DNA of 37,611 bases from an uncultured Prevotellaceae bacterium (GTDB taxonomy: Bacteria; Bacteroidota; Bacteroidia; Bacteroidales; Bacteroidaceae): positions 1 through 37,611 of the forward strand of contig CAMJLB010000014.1 in the NCBI GenBank assembly GCA_946406555.1. The letters are read 5' to 3'. The position numbers and the translations under genes are program-made. The notes beneath the pieces are model-generated. The model worked only from the letters and a program-made list of their open reading frames with translations, had not been told where the DNA came from and made no database searches. Below, in pieces: positions 8,241 through 15,743 of this stretch; the stretch's first letter is position 1, and each line of letters begins with the position of its first letter.

Positions 8241-11239
8241 AATCGTTCCTGCAATTCGTTGCCGAAGACCTCATTGCCAAGCACGGCACTGATCTTTCGC
8301 GCATAGCCGTTGTATTTCCAAACAAGCGTGCTGCCCTCTTTCTCAACGATTATCTGGCTCAACTGGCAGGCAAACCCATCTGGAGTCCTGCCTATATCAC
8401 GATCAGCGACCTTTTCCGTCGTCATTCGACCCTGAAGGTTGCCGATCCTATAAAGCTTGTAAGCGAGCTTTATAAATGCTTTGTAAGCCAGACGGGTATA
8501 GATGAAACGCTCGACCATTTCTACGGATGGGGACAACTCCTCGTTGCCGATTTCGATGACTTAGACAAGAACATGGCCGATGCCAGTTTGGTGTTGGCTA
8601 ATTTGCGCGATTTGCACGAACTCGACGACGTGTCGTATCTGAATCAGGAGCAAAAAGCTGCCATTCGCCGCTTCTTTGTCAATTTCAGCGACGACCATCA
8701 GTCGGAACTCAAGAAGCGCTTCCTTCAACTCTGGACCCACATGGCAGATATCTATCATGACTTCAACCTTAGGCTGCGTGAGCAGGGCCTGGCCTATGAG
8801 GGTGCTCTCTACCGTCAGGTGGCCGAAAGCCTGAAGGCTCACGAGGCCGGCGGCGCGGAGGGAGCGGCCAGCATCATGAATGGGCAGTACACCACTTACG
8901 TTTTTGTAGGGTTCAATATGGTGCAGAAGGCCGAGCAGTGCCTTTTCGACTTCTTGCAGAAACAGGGCATGGCTCGTTTCTATTGGGATTTCGACCACTA
9001 CTACATGCAAAAAAACGAGGCCGGCCACTATGTGGGCCAGTATCTTTCTCGATTCCCCAACGAGTTGAGCAACGACAATGCCGATATCTTTCGCCAATTC
9101 TCCATGCCTAAGCACATCTCTTTCGTTTCCGCTCCTACCGAAAACATTCAGGCCCGCTACGTCAGCCATTGGCTCCGCCAGCACGACCGTATTCGCGACG
9201 GCAGGCGCACGGCCATCGTGCTTTGCGATGAGCGGCTGCTCCAGACGGTCATACACTGTCTGCCCGACGAGGTCGATAAGGTAAACATCACAACAGGCTT
9301 CCCCCTTGTACAGTCGCCGGCGGCATCGTTTGTGGCACAGGCCATAGCCCTTCAGACCGCTGGCTATGCCGTGCAGCGCAACCGTTTCAGGCTTAAGCAG
9401 GTCAATGCCTTGCTGCGCCACCCCTTCGTGGCCTTCCTATCGGCTCAGGCCGAAGAGCTGCGCCATCAGCTCAACGAGCAAAGAGTGTACTACCCATCGG
9501 CTCAGCAGCTTGCCTTAGACGAGGGACTGGAGCTGCTCTTTACTCCCGTGGCTCACGAGAATGCTCGCTTTGTGGGCTGGCTGTGCTCATTGTTGCAAAC
9601 GGTAGCAAGCCGTGCCGACAGCAACGATCCCTTGTTCGTTGAGTCGGTGTTTCGTATGTACACCTTGCTCAACCGGTTGCTGGGACTTATCGAAGGCGGC
9701 GACCTGGTGGTAGACGTCATCACGCTCGAAAGGCTCATCGGCCAGTTGGTCGGTTCCACAACGGTACCCTTCCATGGCGAGCCTGCAGAGGGATTGCAAA
9801 TCATGGGCGTGCTCGAAACTCGTAACCTCGACTTCGACCACGTCTTGCTGCTATCGTGCAACGAGGGCAATATGCCGAAAGGCGTCAACGATACTTCCTT
9901 CATTCCCTATAGCTTGCGTAAAGCTTATGGGCTGACAACCGTAGACCATAAGGTGAGCATCTATTCCTATTACTTCCACCGCTTGCTGCAGCGAGCCAAA
10001 GACGTAACCATTCTCTATAATAATGCAACCGACGATGGCCAGACCGGTGAACGGTCGCGATTCATGCTGCAGCTCATGGTAGAGAGTCCCCATCATATCA
10101 GCTTCTGCACACTTCAAGCAGGGCAGAAGAGTCAACCTTTTGCGCCTCAGTCTATTATGAAAAGCAGTGAGGTGATGCAAAAGTTGCTGCAACGGTTCGC
10201 CCAACCTTCTCCGTCGGGCGTTGAGCATTTAGCGTTTAGCGAAGCCGCCAACGGAGACTCAACGCTCAACGCTCAACGCTCATCGCTCGACGCTCGCCCT
10301 CTTCCCCCCACAGCCATCAACAACTACTTGCGCTGTCAGCTTCTCTTTTATTACAAATATGTGTGCGGCCTTCGTGAAAACGAACAGAACGATGATGATA
10401 CCATCGACAATCGCATCTTCGGCAATATCTTCCACGAGGCATCGCGCCTTGTCTATACGCCACTGCAGGAGCGGGGGCGTGTGGTCACAAAGTCCGATGT
10501 AGAGGCAATTCTCAAGTCGGAAGACCGTGTGGCAAGGGCCGTCGATGAGGCACTGCGCCAAGAATTGTTCCATTTCGAGACCCGTTCGCCCGGTCAGCGG
10601 CACCCTGTTGAGCTGAATGGCCTTCAGCTTATCAACCGTGAGGTGATCATTCATTACGTCAGGCAACTGCTGCAGGTCGACCGTCGCAAGGCCCCTTTCA
10701 CGCTGCTTGGCCTTGAGTGCGACGTGTTGGCCCCGTTCAGTGTCAGCTATCCGCAGTATACGCTCAATCTTACCATTGGTGGGCGTATCGACCGCCTGGA
10801 CCTTGTTCGTGAAGATGACGGAGAGCGCATTCGGGTCATCGACTATAAGACTGGCGGCAGCCGCCTGCAGCCACTTCCCAATCTCGATGCCGTGTTCCAG
10901 CAGGAAAGTCTTGCCCGGCACAGCGACTACTACCTGCAGACATTGCTCTATTCACGCTTGGTCAGCCAGTCGGGCGACTACAATTCCCGGCAGCTGCCCG
11001 TAAGCCCGGCTTTGCTCTTCATTCAGCATGTTGGCGGCGAACAGTTCGATCCTGTACTCTTCTTTGGGCGTGATCGTATTGGTGATGTGGCCGTATATGG
11101 CCAACGGTTCGACGAGTTGCTTTCAGGGGTGATTACCGACATGTTCAACCCATCATTGCCTTTCCAGCCCACGGCCGACCGTCAGCGTTGTCGCAACTGT
11201 GCCTTCCGTCTGTTATGTAGTGTGAAGGTGGCCGACTGA
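8237..11239 (+). CDS. addB: AddB-like PD-(D/E)XK nuclease subunit with Fe-S cluster
   Basis: Second subunit of the AddAB-type enzyme, 1000 residues from the ATG at 8237. I chose this start because it overlaps the addA stop as ATGA and gives the N-terminus MKSFLQFVAEDL; an upstream in-frame ATG at 8201 lies well inside addA. The N-terminal helicase-like region ('IAVVFPNKRAALFLNDYL') has no Walker A lysine motif, as in other AddB proteins. The C-terminal nuclease carries D852 (GGRIDRLD), D869 and K871 (VIDYKT), and 'DYYLQTLLYS'. Four cysteines, C700 and then C985-x2-C988-x5-C994, match the Fe-S staple known in AddB. A heptameric DNA repeat array lies in frame just before C700 and codes for a linker (about residues 660-686). 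Downstream is a strong bidirectional terminator. Confidence 0.92.
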   Translation: MKSFLQFVAEDLIAKHGTDLSRIAVVFPNKRAALFLNDYLAQLAGKPIWSPAYITISDLFRRHSTLKVADPIKLVSELYKCFVSQTGIDETLDHFYGWGQLLVADFDDLDKNMADASLVLANLRDLHELDDVSYLNQEQKAAIRRFFVNFSDDHQSELKKRFLQLWTHMADIYHDFNLRLREQGLAYEGALYRQVAESLKAHEAGGAEGAASIMNGQYTTYVFVGFNMVQKAEQCLFDFLQKQGMARFYWDFDHYYMQKNEAGHYVGQYLSRFPNELSNDNADIFRQFSMPKHISFVSAPTENIQARYVSHWLRQHDRIRDGRRTAIVLCDERLLQTVIHCLPDEVDKVNITTGFPLVQSPAASFVAQAIALQTAGYAVQRNRFRLKQVNALLRHPFVAFLSAQAEELRHQLNEQRVYYPSAQQLALDEGLELLFTPVAHENARFVGWLCSLLQTVASRADSNDPLFVESVFRMYTLLNRLLGLIEGGDLVVDVITLERLIGQLVGSTTVPFHGEPAEGLQIMGVLETRNLDFDHVLLLSCNEGNMPKGVNDTSFIPYSLRKAYGLTTVDHKVSIYSYYFHRLLQRAKDVTILYNNATDDGQTGERSRFMLQLMVESPHHISFCTLQAGQKSQPFAPQSIMKSSEVMQKLLQRFAQPSPSGVEHLAFSEAANGDSTLNAQRSSLDARPLPPTAINNYLRCQLLFYYKYVCGLRENEQNDDDTIDNRIFGNIFHEASRLVYTPLQERGRVVTKSDVEAILKSEDRVARAVDEALRQELFHFETRSPGQRHPVELNGLQLINREVIIHYVRQLLQVDRRKAPFTLLGLECDVLAPFSVSYPQYTLNLTIGGRIDRLDLVREDDGERIRVIDYKTGGSRLQPLPNLDAVFQQESLARHSDYYLQTLLYSRLVSQSGDYNSRQLPVSPALLFIQHVGGEQFDPVLFFGRDRIGDVAVYGQRFDELLSGVITDMFNPSLPFQPTADRQRCRNCAFRLLCSVKVAD
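10218..10292 (+). repeat. Inverted pair of heptameric repeat arrays inside addB
   Basis: 10258-10292 holds five consecutive 7-base units of the form CTCAACG (three exact, then CTCATCG and CTCGACG). Facing it, 10218-10238 holds three heptamers GCGTTGA, GCATTTA and GCGTTTA, the inverse sense of the same motif. The two arrays are separated by about 19 bases and can pair in part. The array is read through in the addB frame. Because the unit is 7 bases, gain or loss of one copy would shift the frame. Confidence 0.8.
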
Positions 11240-11281
11240 CCGCTATATTCATATCGCTCTGCGGTTTTTCGAAAACAAATG

Positions 11282-11347
11282 AAAAACCAGGAAAAACCAG
11301 TCAAAACAAAAAGCTTTTTTTTGTTTTTCTGGTTTTTCCTGGTTTTT
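11282..11347. terminator. Bidirectional terminator between addB and ilvC
   Basis: Perfect 19-base arms at 11282-11300 and 11329-11347 (each made of two AAAAACCAG-like units) flank an A-run/T-run core, AAAACAAAAAGC then T-rich. It stands between the convergent addB (+) and ilvC (-) ends and can serve both. Confidence 0.85.
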
Positions 11348-11405
11348 GTAAGCCCGCAAAGCGGTACTCCCAAGCTCCAATTCTGGTTGGCAGCTTTTCG
11401 CGTTA

Positions 11406-12455
11406 TTACTCCTGGCTGTTCTCAGGTCTCAGCTGTCTCACCACGGCACCTGCACGCCACATCTCCTGGTTGCGCATGGCCTCGAGTTCCTTCTCCAGTC
11501 CGGCGCGGTAGTCGGGCTTCGAGTTGGCATCGATGCTTATCTGCGCCTCGTTGCCAGTGAGCACCGAGTAGTATAGCCACTCCATCACGGGCTTGATGGC
11601 ATCGTGGAAACGGGGCGCCCAGTCGAGTGCGCCGCGCTGCGCGGTGGTCGAGCAGTTGGCATACATCCAGTCCATGCCCTTCTCGCCGAAGAGCGGGCCA
11701 AGGCTCTGTGTGAGTTCTTCCACCGTCTCGTTGAAGGCTTCCGAGGGCGAGTGTCCATGCTCGCGCAGCACCTCATACTGTGCCAGCAGCAAGCCCTGTA
11801 TGGCACCCATAAGCGAGCCGCGCTCACCGGTGAGGTCGCTGGTGGCCTCGCGCTGGAAGGTGGTCTTAAACAGGTAGCCGGCGCCGATGCCTATGCCGAA
11901 GGCCAACGTCTTCTCCTCGGCCTTGCCGCTGGCATCCTGATACACGGCATACGAGCAGTTCAGGCCGCGTCCCTCGCAGAACATCGTGCGCAGCGACGTG
12001 CCGCTACCCTTCGGGGCCACCATGATCACGTCTACGTCTTCGGGCGGCACCACGTGGGTGCGGTCGCTCCAGTTGATGGCGAAGCCGTGGCTGTAGTAGA
12101 GCGTCTTGCCCTTTGTGAGATATTTCTTGATGGTAGGCCACACTTGTATCTGGCCGGCATCAGAGAGAAGCATGCATAAGATGGTACCCTTCTCGGCGGC
12201 TTCCTCGATAGAGAAGAGCGTCTTTCCCGGTACCCAGCCGTCGGCCACGGCCTTTTCGTAGGTCTTGCCCTGACGCTGGCCCACAATCACGTTGAAGCCG
12301 TTGTCGCGCAGGTTGCAGGCCTGGCCCGGGCCTTGAATGCCATAGCCTATCACGGCGATGGTCTCGTTCTTCAATACTTCACGTGCTTTCTCAAGAGAGA
12401 ATTCCTTGCTGGTGACTACCGTTTCTACTACGCCACCAAAATTCATTTCTGCCAT
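11406..12455 (-). CDS. ilvC: Ketol-acid reductoisomerase (NADP+)
   Basis: Cytoplasmic enzyme of branched-chain amino acid synthesis. It isomerises and reduces acetolactate or acetohydroxybutyrate to the dihydroxy acid, using NADPH and Mg2+; 349 residues, a class I (short) form. The Rossmann domain begins with 'IAVIGYGIQGPGQACNLRD' near residues 34-52, followed by 'VIVGQRQGK' at the cofactor-selecting loop. The all-helical catalytic domain shows 'TSDLTGERG' and 'NETVEELTQSL', which carry the metal-binding acidic residues. It stands alone: the other ilv genes are not in the window. Its promoter and a roughly 130-base leader lie upstream at 12456-12624. Confidence 0.97.
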   Translation of the reverse strand: MAEMNFGGVVETVVTSKEFSLEKAREVLKNETIAVIGYGIQGPGQACNLRDNGFNVIVGQRQGKTYEKAVADGWVPGKTLFSIEEAAEKGTILCMLLSDAGQIQVWPTIKKYLTKGKTLYYSHGFAINWSDRTHVVPPEDVDVIMVAPKGSGTSLRTMFCEGRGLNCSYAVYQDASGKAEEKTLAFGIGIGAGYLFKTTFQREATSDLTGERGSLMGAIQGLLLAQYEVLREHGHSPSEAFNETVEELTQSLGPLFGEKGMDWMYANCSTTAQRGALDWAPRFHDAIKPVMEWLYYSVLTGNEAQISIDANSKPDYRAGLEKELEAMRNQEMWRAGAVVRQLRPENSQE

Positions 12456-12624
12456 TGTTTGTTTTGTTTTTTATTTGTTCAACTTCTTCTCTGGACTCCA
12501 TGCCCGCCCTGCACGAGGGCAGTCGTCTTGCCGGAGCCCCCGGTGCCTGCCCGAGGCACCGACGGGAGGATTGTCTTCTTTTTCTTACGGACTGCAAAGT
12601 TATCAATTTGTAGCGAAACGGCAA
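12456..12624 (-). promoter_or_regulatory. ilvC promoter and GC-rich structured leader
   Basis: On the minus strand a -33 TTG (12624-12622), a 19-base spacer and TAACTTTG (12602-12595) make a good Bacteroidota promoter. The leader from about 12590 to 12456 is GC-rich, unlike its AT-rich flanks. It contains GGTGCCT-CGGGC-AGGCACC and GCCCT-CGTGC-AGGGC hairpins. An attenuation or other leader role is inferred only. No leader peptide rich in Ile, Leu or Val was found. Confidence 0.55.
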
Positions 12625-12657
12625 AACATTCTTTCATTTTTATACCAAATTAACGTT

Positions 12658-12777
12658 ATGTGTGGCCGTTTTGTAAAATTTCAGAGGGTATGAACCTACT
12701 TTGGTGACTATGCGAAGGGTATCGATGGCAAGGCTAAGTTCTACAAACCTTCCGTAATGGTGATGATTTCAGCCTAG
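12658..12777 (+). pseudogene. Probable SRAP (YedK/HMCES-like) gene remnant
   Basis: The frame opens with ATG TGT GGC CGT TTT, giving MCGRFVKFQRV. MCGRF/Y is the hallmark N-terminus of SOS-associated SRAP proteins, whose Cys2 is the catalytic residue that crosslinks to abasic sites. A stop at 12691 ends the match. The same frame then continues as 'TYFGDYAKGIDGKAKFYKPS' until a stop at 12775, and the rest of the roughly 200-residue family is absent. I call it a decayed N-terminal fragment. The short match could also be chance, so confidence is moderate. Confidence 0.4.
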
Positions 12778-12875
12778 ATTAGGTGGCAATTCAGCCTGTT
12801 TTGATCATCAATTCAGCCTGTTTTAGAGTGCAAAGCAGACTGAATTGCACCCTAATATAGGCTGGATTGCAAACG
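12766..12875 (+). repeat. 22-base-period repeat array
   Basis: CAGCCT recurs at 12770, 12792 and 12814, and CAGACT at 12836, exactly 22 bases apart. Copies two and three share AATTCAGCCTGTTTT. A reversed version (AGGCTGGATTGC, 12860-12871) closes the array and pairs with GCAATTCAGCCT at 12786-12797. It lies in the non-coding stretch between ilvC and pcrA. Function unknown. Confidence 0.65.
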
Positions 12876-12922
12876 ATTTTTATAACGCTCCTGACTTATA
12901 ACTCGAAAAAAGTTTTCATAAC

Positions 12923-13022
12923 ATCTGCTCCATCTGCTCCTTTTGCGAACTCGTTGGAAATCAGATGGTTGTCGGTGAAGCAGATGGGGAGCAGATGTCG
13001 GCATCTGCTCCCCATCTGCTCC
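12923..13022. repeat. ATCTGCTCC repeats forming a perfect 19-base hairpin
   Basis: Nine-base ATCTGCTCC units occur at 12923-12931, 12932-12940, 13003-13011 and 13014-13022, with reversed copies between them. Arms 12979-12997 and 13002-13020 pair perfectly over 19 bases around the 4-base loop TCGG. No T-run follows, so it is not a classical terminator. It lies upstream of pcrA, outside any gene. Confidence 0.75.
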
Positions 13023-13142
13023 TATGCAACTACTTGATAATCAGAGAATGTTGCAGATATGCAGATGTTTGGCAAATAAAATATCTCAACGAAGCGCATG
13101 CCGAATTTCCCTTGAATCGAGCTGTGTTTCAAGAAAAATTAG

Positions 13143-13150
13143 TACCTTTG
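13143..13150 (+). promoter_or_regulatory. pcrA promoter, -7 element
   Basis: TACCTTTG matches TAnnTTTG 19 bases before the pcrA start codon. A TTG at the correct -33 distance is not obvious. Confidence 0.5.
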
Positions 13151-13169
13151 CAGCAAACTTCTCGAAGGC

Positions 13170-15578
13170 ATGAACGAAAACATACTCTTACAACTGAACG
13201 ACAGTCAGCGTGAGGCAGTGGAATATTGCGACGGTGCCTCGCTCGTGATAGCTGGTGCCGGATCGGGCAAAACCCGTGTGCTGACCTATAAGATAGCTTA
13301 TCTCTTGCAGGCCAAAGGACTGAAGCCGTGGCAGATACTGGCCCTTACCTTTACCAACAAGGCCGCCCGCGAGATGAAAGAACGCATAGGCCGACTCGTG
13401 GGGCAGGAGCAGGCACGCTATCTGCAGATGGGCACCTTCCATTCTATCTTTGCCCGCATACTTCGCTCAGAGGCTACGAAGATAGGCTTCGAAAGCAATT
13501 TCACCATCTACGACCAAGCCGACTCGCGGTCGCTGGTGAAGGCCATCTGCAAGGAAATCGGCCTCGACGACAAACAATATAAGCCCTCGACTGTTGCCGA
13601 CCAGATATCAATGGCCAAGAACCACCTGATACTGCCCGATGCTTTCGTGAACTGTTCGCTTTTCGATGCCCGTCATCCCAAGGTGCATGAGGTATACCAG
13701 CGCTATGCCGAACGCTGTCGGCAGGCTAATGTCATGGACTTCGACGACTTGCTGGTGCAGACCTTCCTGCTCTTCGAGCGCCATGAAGACGTGAGACGCA
13801 AGTATGTGGAGAAATTCCTCTATGTGCTGGTAGACGAGTATCAGGACACCAACTTTGCCCAGCAGAAGATTGTGCTGCAGCTCACCCGTGAGCGGCAACG
13901 CGTCTGCGTGGTGGGCGACGATGCGCAGAGTATCTACAGCTTCCGTGGAGCCAATATCGACAATATTCTGAATTTTAGGCAGTCATACGACGATGCGCGC
14001 CTCTTCAAACTTGAGCAGAACTATCGTTCCACCCAACTCATCGTGCAGGCGGCCAACAGCCTGATAAAGCATAACCACGAGCAGATACCCAAGGATGTGT
14101 TCAGCAACAACGACCGTGGCGAGAAACTTATTCTGAAGCCTGCCTATAGCGATAAGGAAGAGGCCATTATCGTGTGCAACGACATAGCGCGCATCAAGCG
14201 TCAGGAGGGCTGCGAATACAGCGATTTCGCCATTCTCTACCGTACCAACTCGCAGAGCCGCTCGTTTGAAGAGCAGATGCGCAAGCAGAATATTCCCTAC
14301 CGCATCTTCGGTGGCCTCTCGTTCTATCAGCGCAAGGAGATAAAAGACGTGATAGCTTACTTCCGGGTGGTGGCCAATCCCAACGACGAAGAGGCACTGA
14401 AGCGTATCATCAACTATCCTGCGCGTGGCATCGGCGACACCACGCTCAACAAGATTGTGCAGGCGGCCACGGCCTACGGGGTGTCGCTCTGGACGGTCAT
14501 CACACAGCCGGTGCTCTTCCATTTGGATCTGGCACGCGGCACGGCGGCAAAGATAGAGGCTTTCCGCCAGCTGGTGGAAGGCTGGATGGGTAGGGTAGGC
14601 GAGCAAGATGCCTACGAGTTGGGCCATGCTATCGTTCAGGAGAGCGGTATAGCCAAGGACATATACAGCAGCCGTAATCCTGAAGACCTGTCGCGTCAGG
14701 AGAACTTGGAAGAATTCCTTGGGGGCATGCAAGACTTCGTGGAGAGTCGGCGGGAGGAAGACATGGGCAGCCAGACGGCTCTGGGCGACTTTCTTCAAGA
14801 GGTGTCGCTGCTGACCGACCTGGACAGTGAGGGCGACGAGGAGCAGCCGAAGGTGGTGCTGATGACCATTCACTCGGCCAAGGGCCTGGAGTTCCCCACC
14901 GTATTCGTAGTGGGGCTGGAGGAGAATATTTTTCCCTCACCCATGTCGAGCGACTCGCTGCGCGGACTGGAAGAGGAGCGACGGCTGCTATATGTGGCCA
15001 TCACCCGTGCCGAGCGTCACTGCATTCTGACGTGTGCGCAGAACCGCTTCCGTTATGGCCGTATGGAGTACGACACGCCGTCGCGTTTCATTCGTGACAT
15101 CGACCCACAGCTGCTACACGTAGTGTCGCAAAAAGACGAGGTCGGCGATGATGACTTCGGCGCTGGCCGACTGCCCTGGAAGCGACGCAGCGATGCGGCC
15201 GACAGCGACTGGATGCAGAACCCCCGCCCGGTGGCCACACAGTTCAAAGCCGACCCCAAGCCACGGGTAGCAGCTCCGCGAAAGGCAGAACCCTCCGTCG
15301 ACCCCTTTAGCCCTGCCTTTCGGCAAAGGCTCAATCAGGCCTCGGGCAGAGGCTACCGTGCCATCACCCCATCGGCAGCCTCGGTCGCCGGATCGGAGCC
15401 TACGGCAACGCCGACCGCACTACACGAAGGCAACGTGATTGAGCATCAGCGCTTTGGCATAGGCACGGTGATAAAAGTGGAAGGGGCAGGCGAGAACGAA
15501 AAAGCAACTGTTGCCTTCCGTAATGCCGGAACGAAACAGTTGCTCTTGAAGTTTGCAAAATACACTATTATAAGCTGA
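13170..15578 (+). CDS. pcrA: ATP-dependent DNA helicase PcrA/UvrD
   Basis: Superfamily 1A 3'-5' DNA helicase for excision repair, replication-fork repair and removal of protein roadblocks; 802 residues. Motifs are complete: Q-motif 'LNDSQREAV', Walker A AGAGSGKT (28-35), 'LTFTNKAAREMKER', VDEYQDTN, 'GDDAQSIYSFRGA', 'QNYRSTQLIV', 'MTIHSAKGLEFPTVFV' and 'RRLLYVAITRA'. A variable linker follows from about 650 to 745. The C-terminus ('GNVIEHQRFGIGTVIKVEG..') is the Tudor-like domain that binds RNA polymerase in PcrA/UvrD relatives. There is no nuclease domain, unlike addA in the same window. It ends just before a terminator that overlaps the facing small gene. Confidence 0.95.
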   Translation: MNENILLQLNDSQREAVEYCDGASLVIAGAGSGKTRVLTYKIAYLLQAKGLKPWQILALTFTNKAAREMKERIGRLVGQEQARYLQMGTFHSIFARILRSEATKIGFESNFTIYDQADSRSLVKAICKEIGLDDKQYKPSTVADQISMAKNHLILPDAFVNCSLFDARHPKVHEVYQRYAERCRQANVMDFDDLLVQTFLLFERHEDVRRKYVEKFLYVLVDEYQDTNFAQQKIVLQLTRERQRVCVVGDDAQSIYSFRGANIDNILNFRQSYDDARLFKLEQNYRSTQLIVQAANSLIKHNHEQIPKDVFSNNDRGEKLILKPAYSDKEEAIIVCNDIARIKRQEGCEYSDFAILYRTNSQSRSFEEQMRKQNIPYRIFGGLSFYQRKEIKDVIAYFRVVANPNDEEALKRIINYPARGIGDTTLNKIVQAATAYGVSLWTVITQPVLFHLDLARGTAAKIEAFRQLVEGWMGRVGEQDAYELGHAIVQESGIAKDIYSSRNPEDLSRQENLEEFLGGMQDFVESRREEDMGSQTALGDFLQEVSLLTDLDSEGDEEQPKVVLMTIHSAKGLEFPTVFVVGLEENIFPSPMSSDSLRGLEEERRLLYVAITRAERHCILTCAQNRFRYGRMEYDTPSRFIRDIDPQLLHVVSQKDEVGDDDFGAGRLPWKRRSDAADSDWMQNPRPVATQFKADPKPRVAAPRKAEPSVDPFSPAFRQRLNQASGRGYRAITPSAASVAGSEPTATPTALHEGNVIEHQRFGIGTVIKVEGAGENEKATVAFRNAGTKQLLLKFAKYTIIS

Positions 15579-15605
15579 GCGACGAAAACATCTTTTTTCT
15601 TATGT

Positions 15606-15734
15606 CTATAGTGCCTCATCGTCGGGACGGTGAGGCTTTTTGCTGACAGGTGGCAGGTGCCGTTTTTTGCGCAGGTAAGCTTCCTTTCGGGCTTCGTAGT
15701 CCTGCTGATGTTTTTCTAAATATCCGTCGGCCAT
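15606..15734 (-). CDS. Small conserved basic protein, 42 residues
   Basis: A short reading frame that starts ATG GCC GAC GGA TAT TTA GAA AAA, giving MADGYLEKHQQDYEARKEAY and then a basic tail with LRKKRH and KKPHRPDDEAL. I recall proteins beginning MADGYLEKH as a conserved small family in Bacteroidales; this is from memory and was not searched. It follows the DUF4270 stop by 9 bases on the same strand, which supports a real, co-transcribed gene. No membrane segment or known domain is visible; it looks like one charged helix followed by a flexible tail. Its last codons overlap the pcrA terminator on the other strand. Function unknown. Confidence 0.75.
   Translation of the reverse strand: MADGYLEKHQQDYEARKEAYLRKKRHLPPVSKKPHRPDDEAL
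15613..15641 (+). terminator. pcrA terminator overlapping the small facing CDS
   Basis: GCCTCA-T-CGTC, loop GGG, GACG-G-TGAGGC makes an 11-base stem with one T-G wobble, followed by TTTTT at 15637-15641. It sits 34 bases after the pcrA stop, and its bases also code the C-terminus of the 42-residue minus-strand protein. Confidence 0.75.
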
Positions 15735-15743
15735 GGCGCAGGC

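Noticed and set aside
12391..12624. 77-residue minus-strand frame upstream of ilvC as a leader peptide
   Set aside because: Its ATG is upstream of the predicted transcript start, and it has no run of Ile, Leu or Val codons.
12979..13020. Terminator for ilvC or pcrA
   Set aside because: It lies upstream of both genes and has no T-run, so it does not fit either transcript's end.
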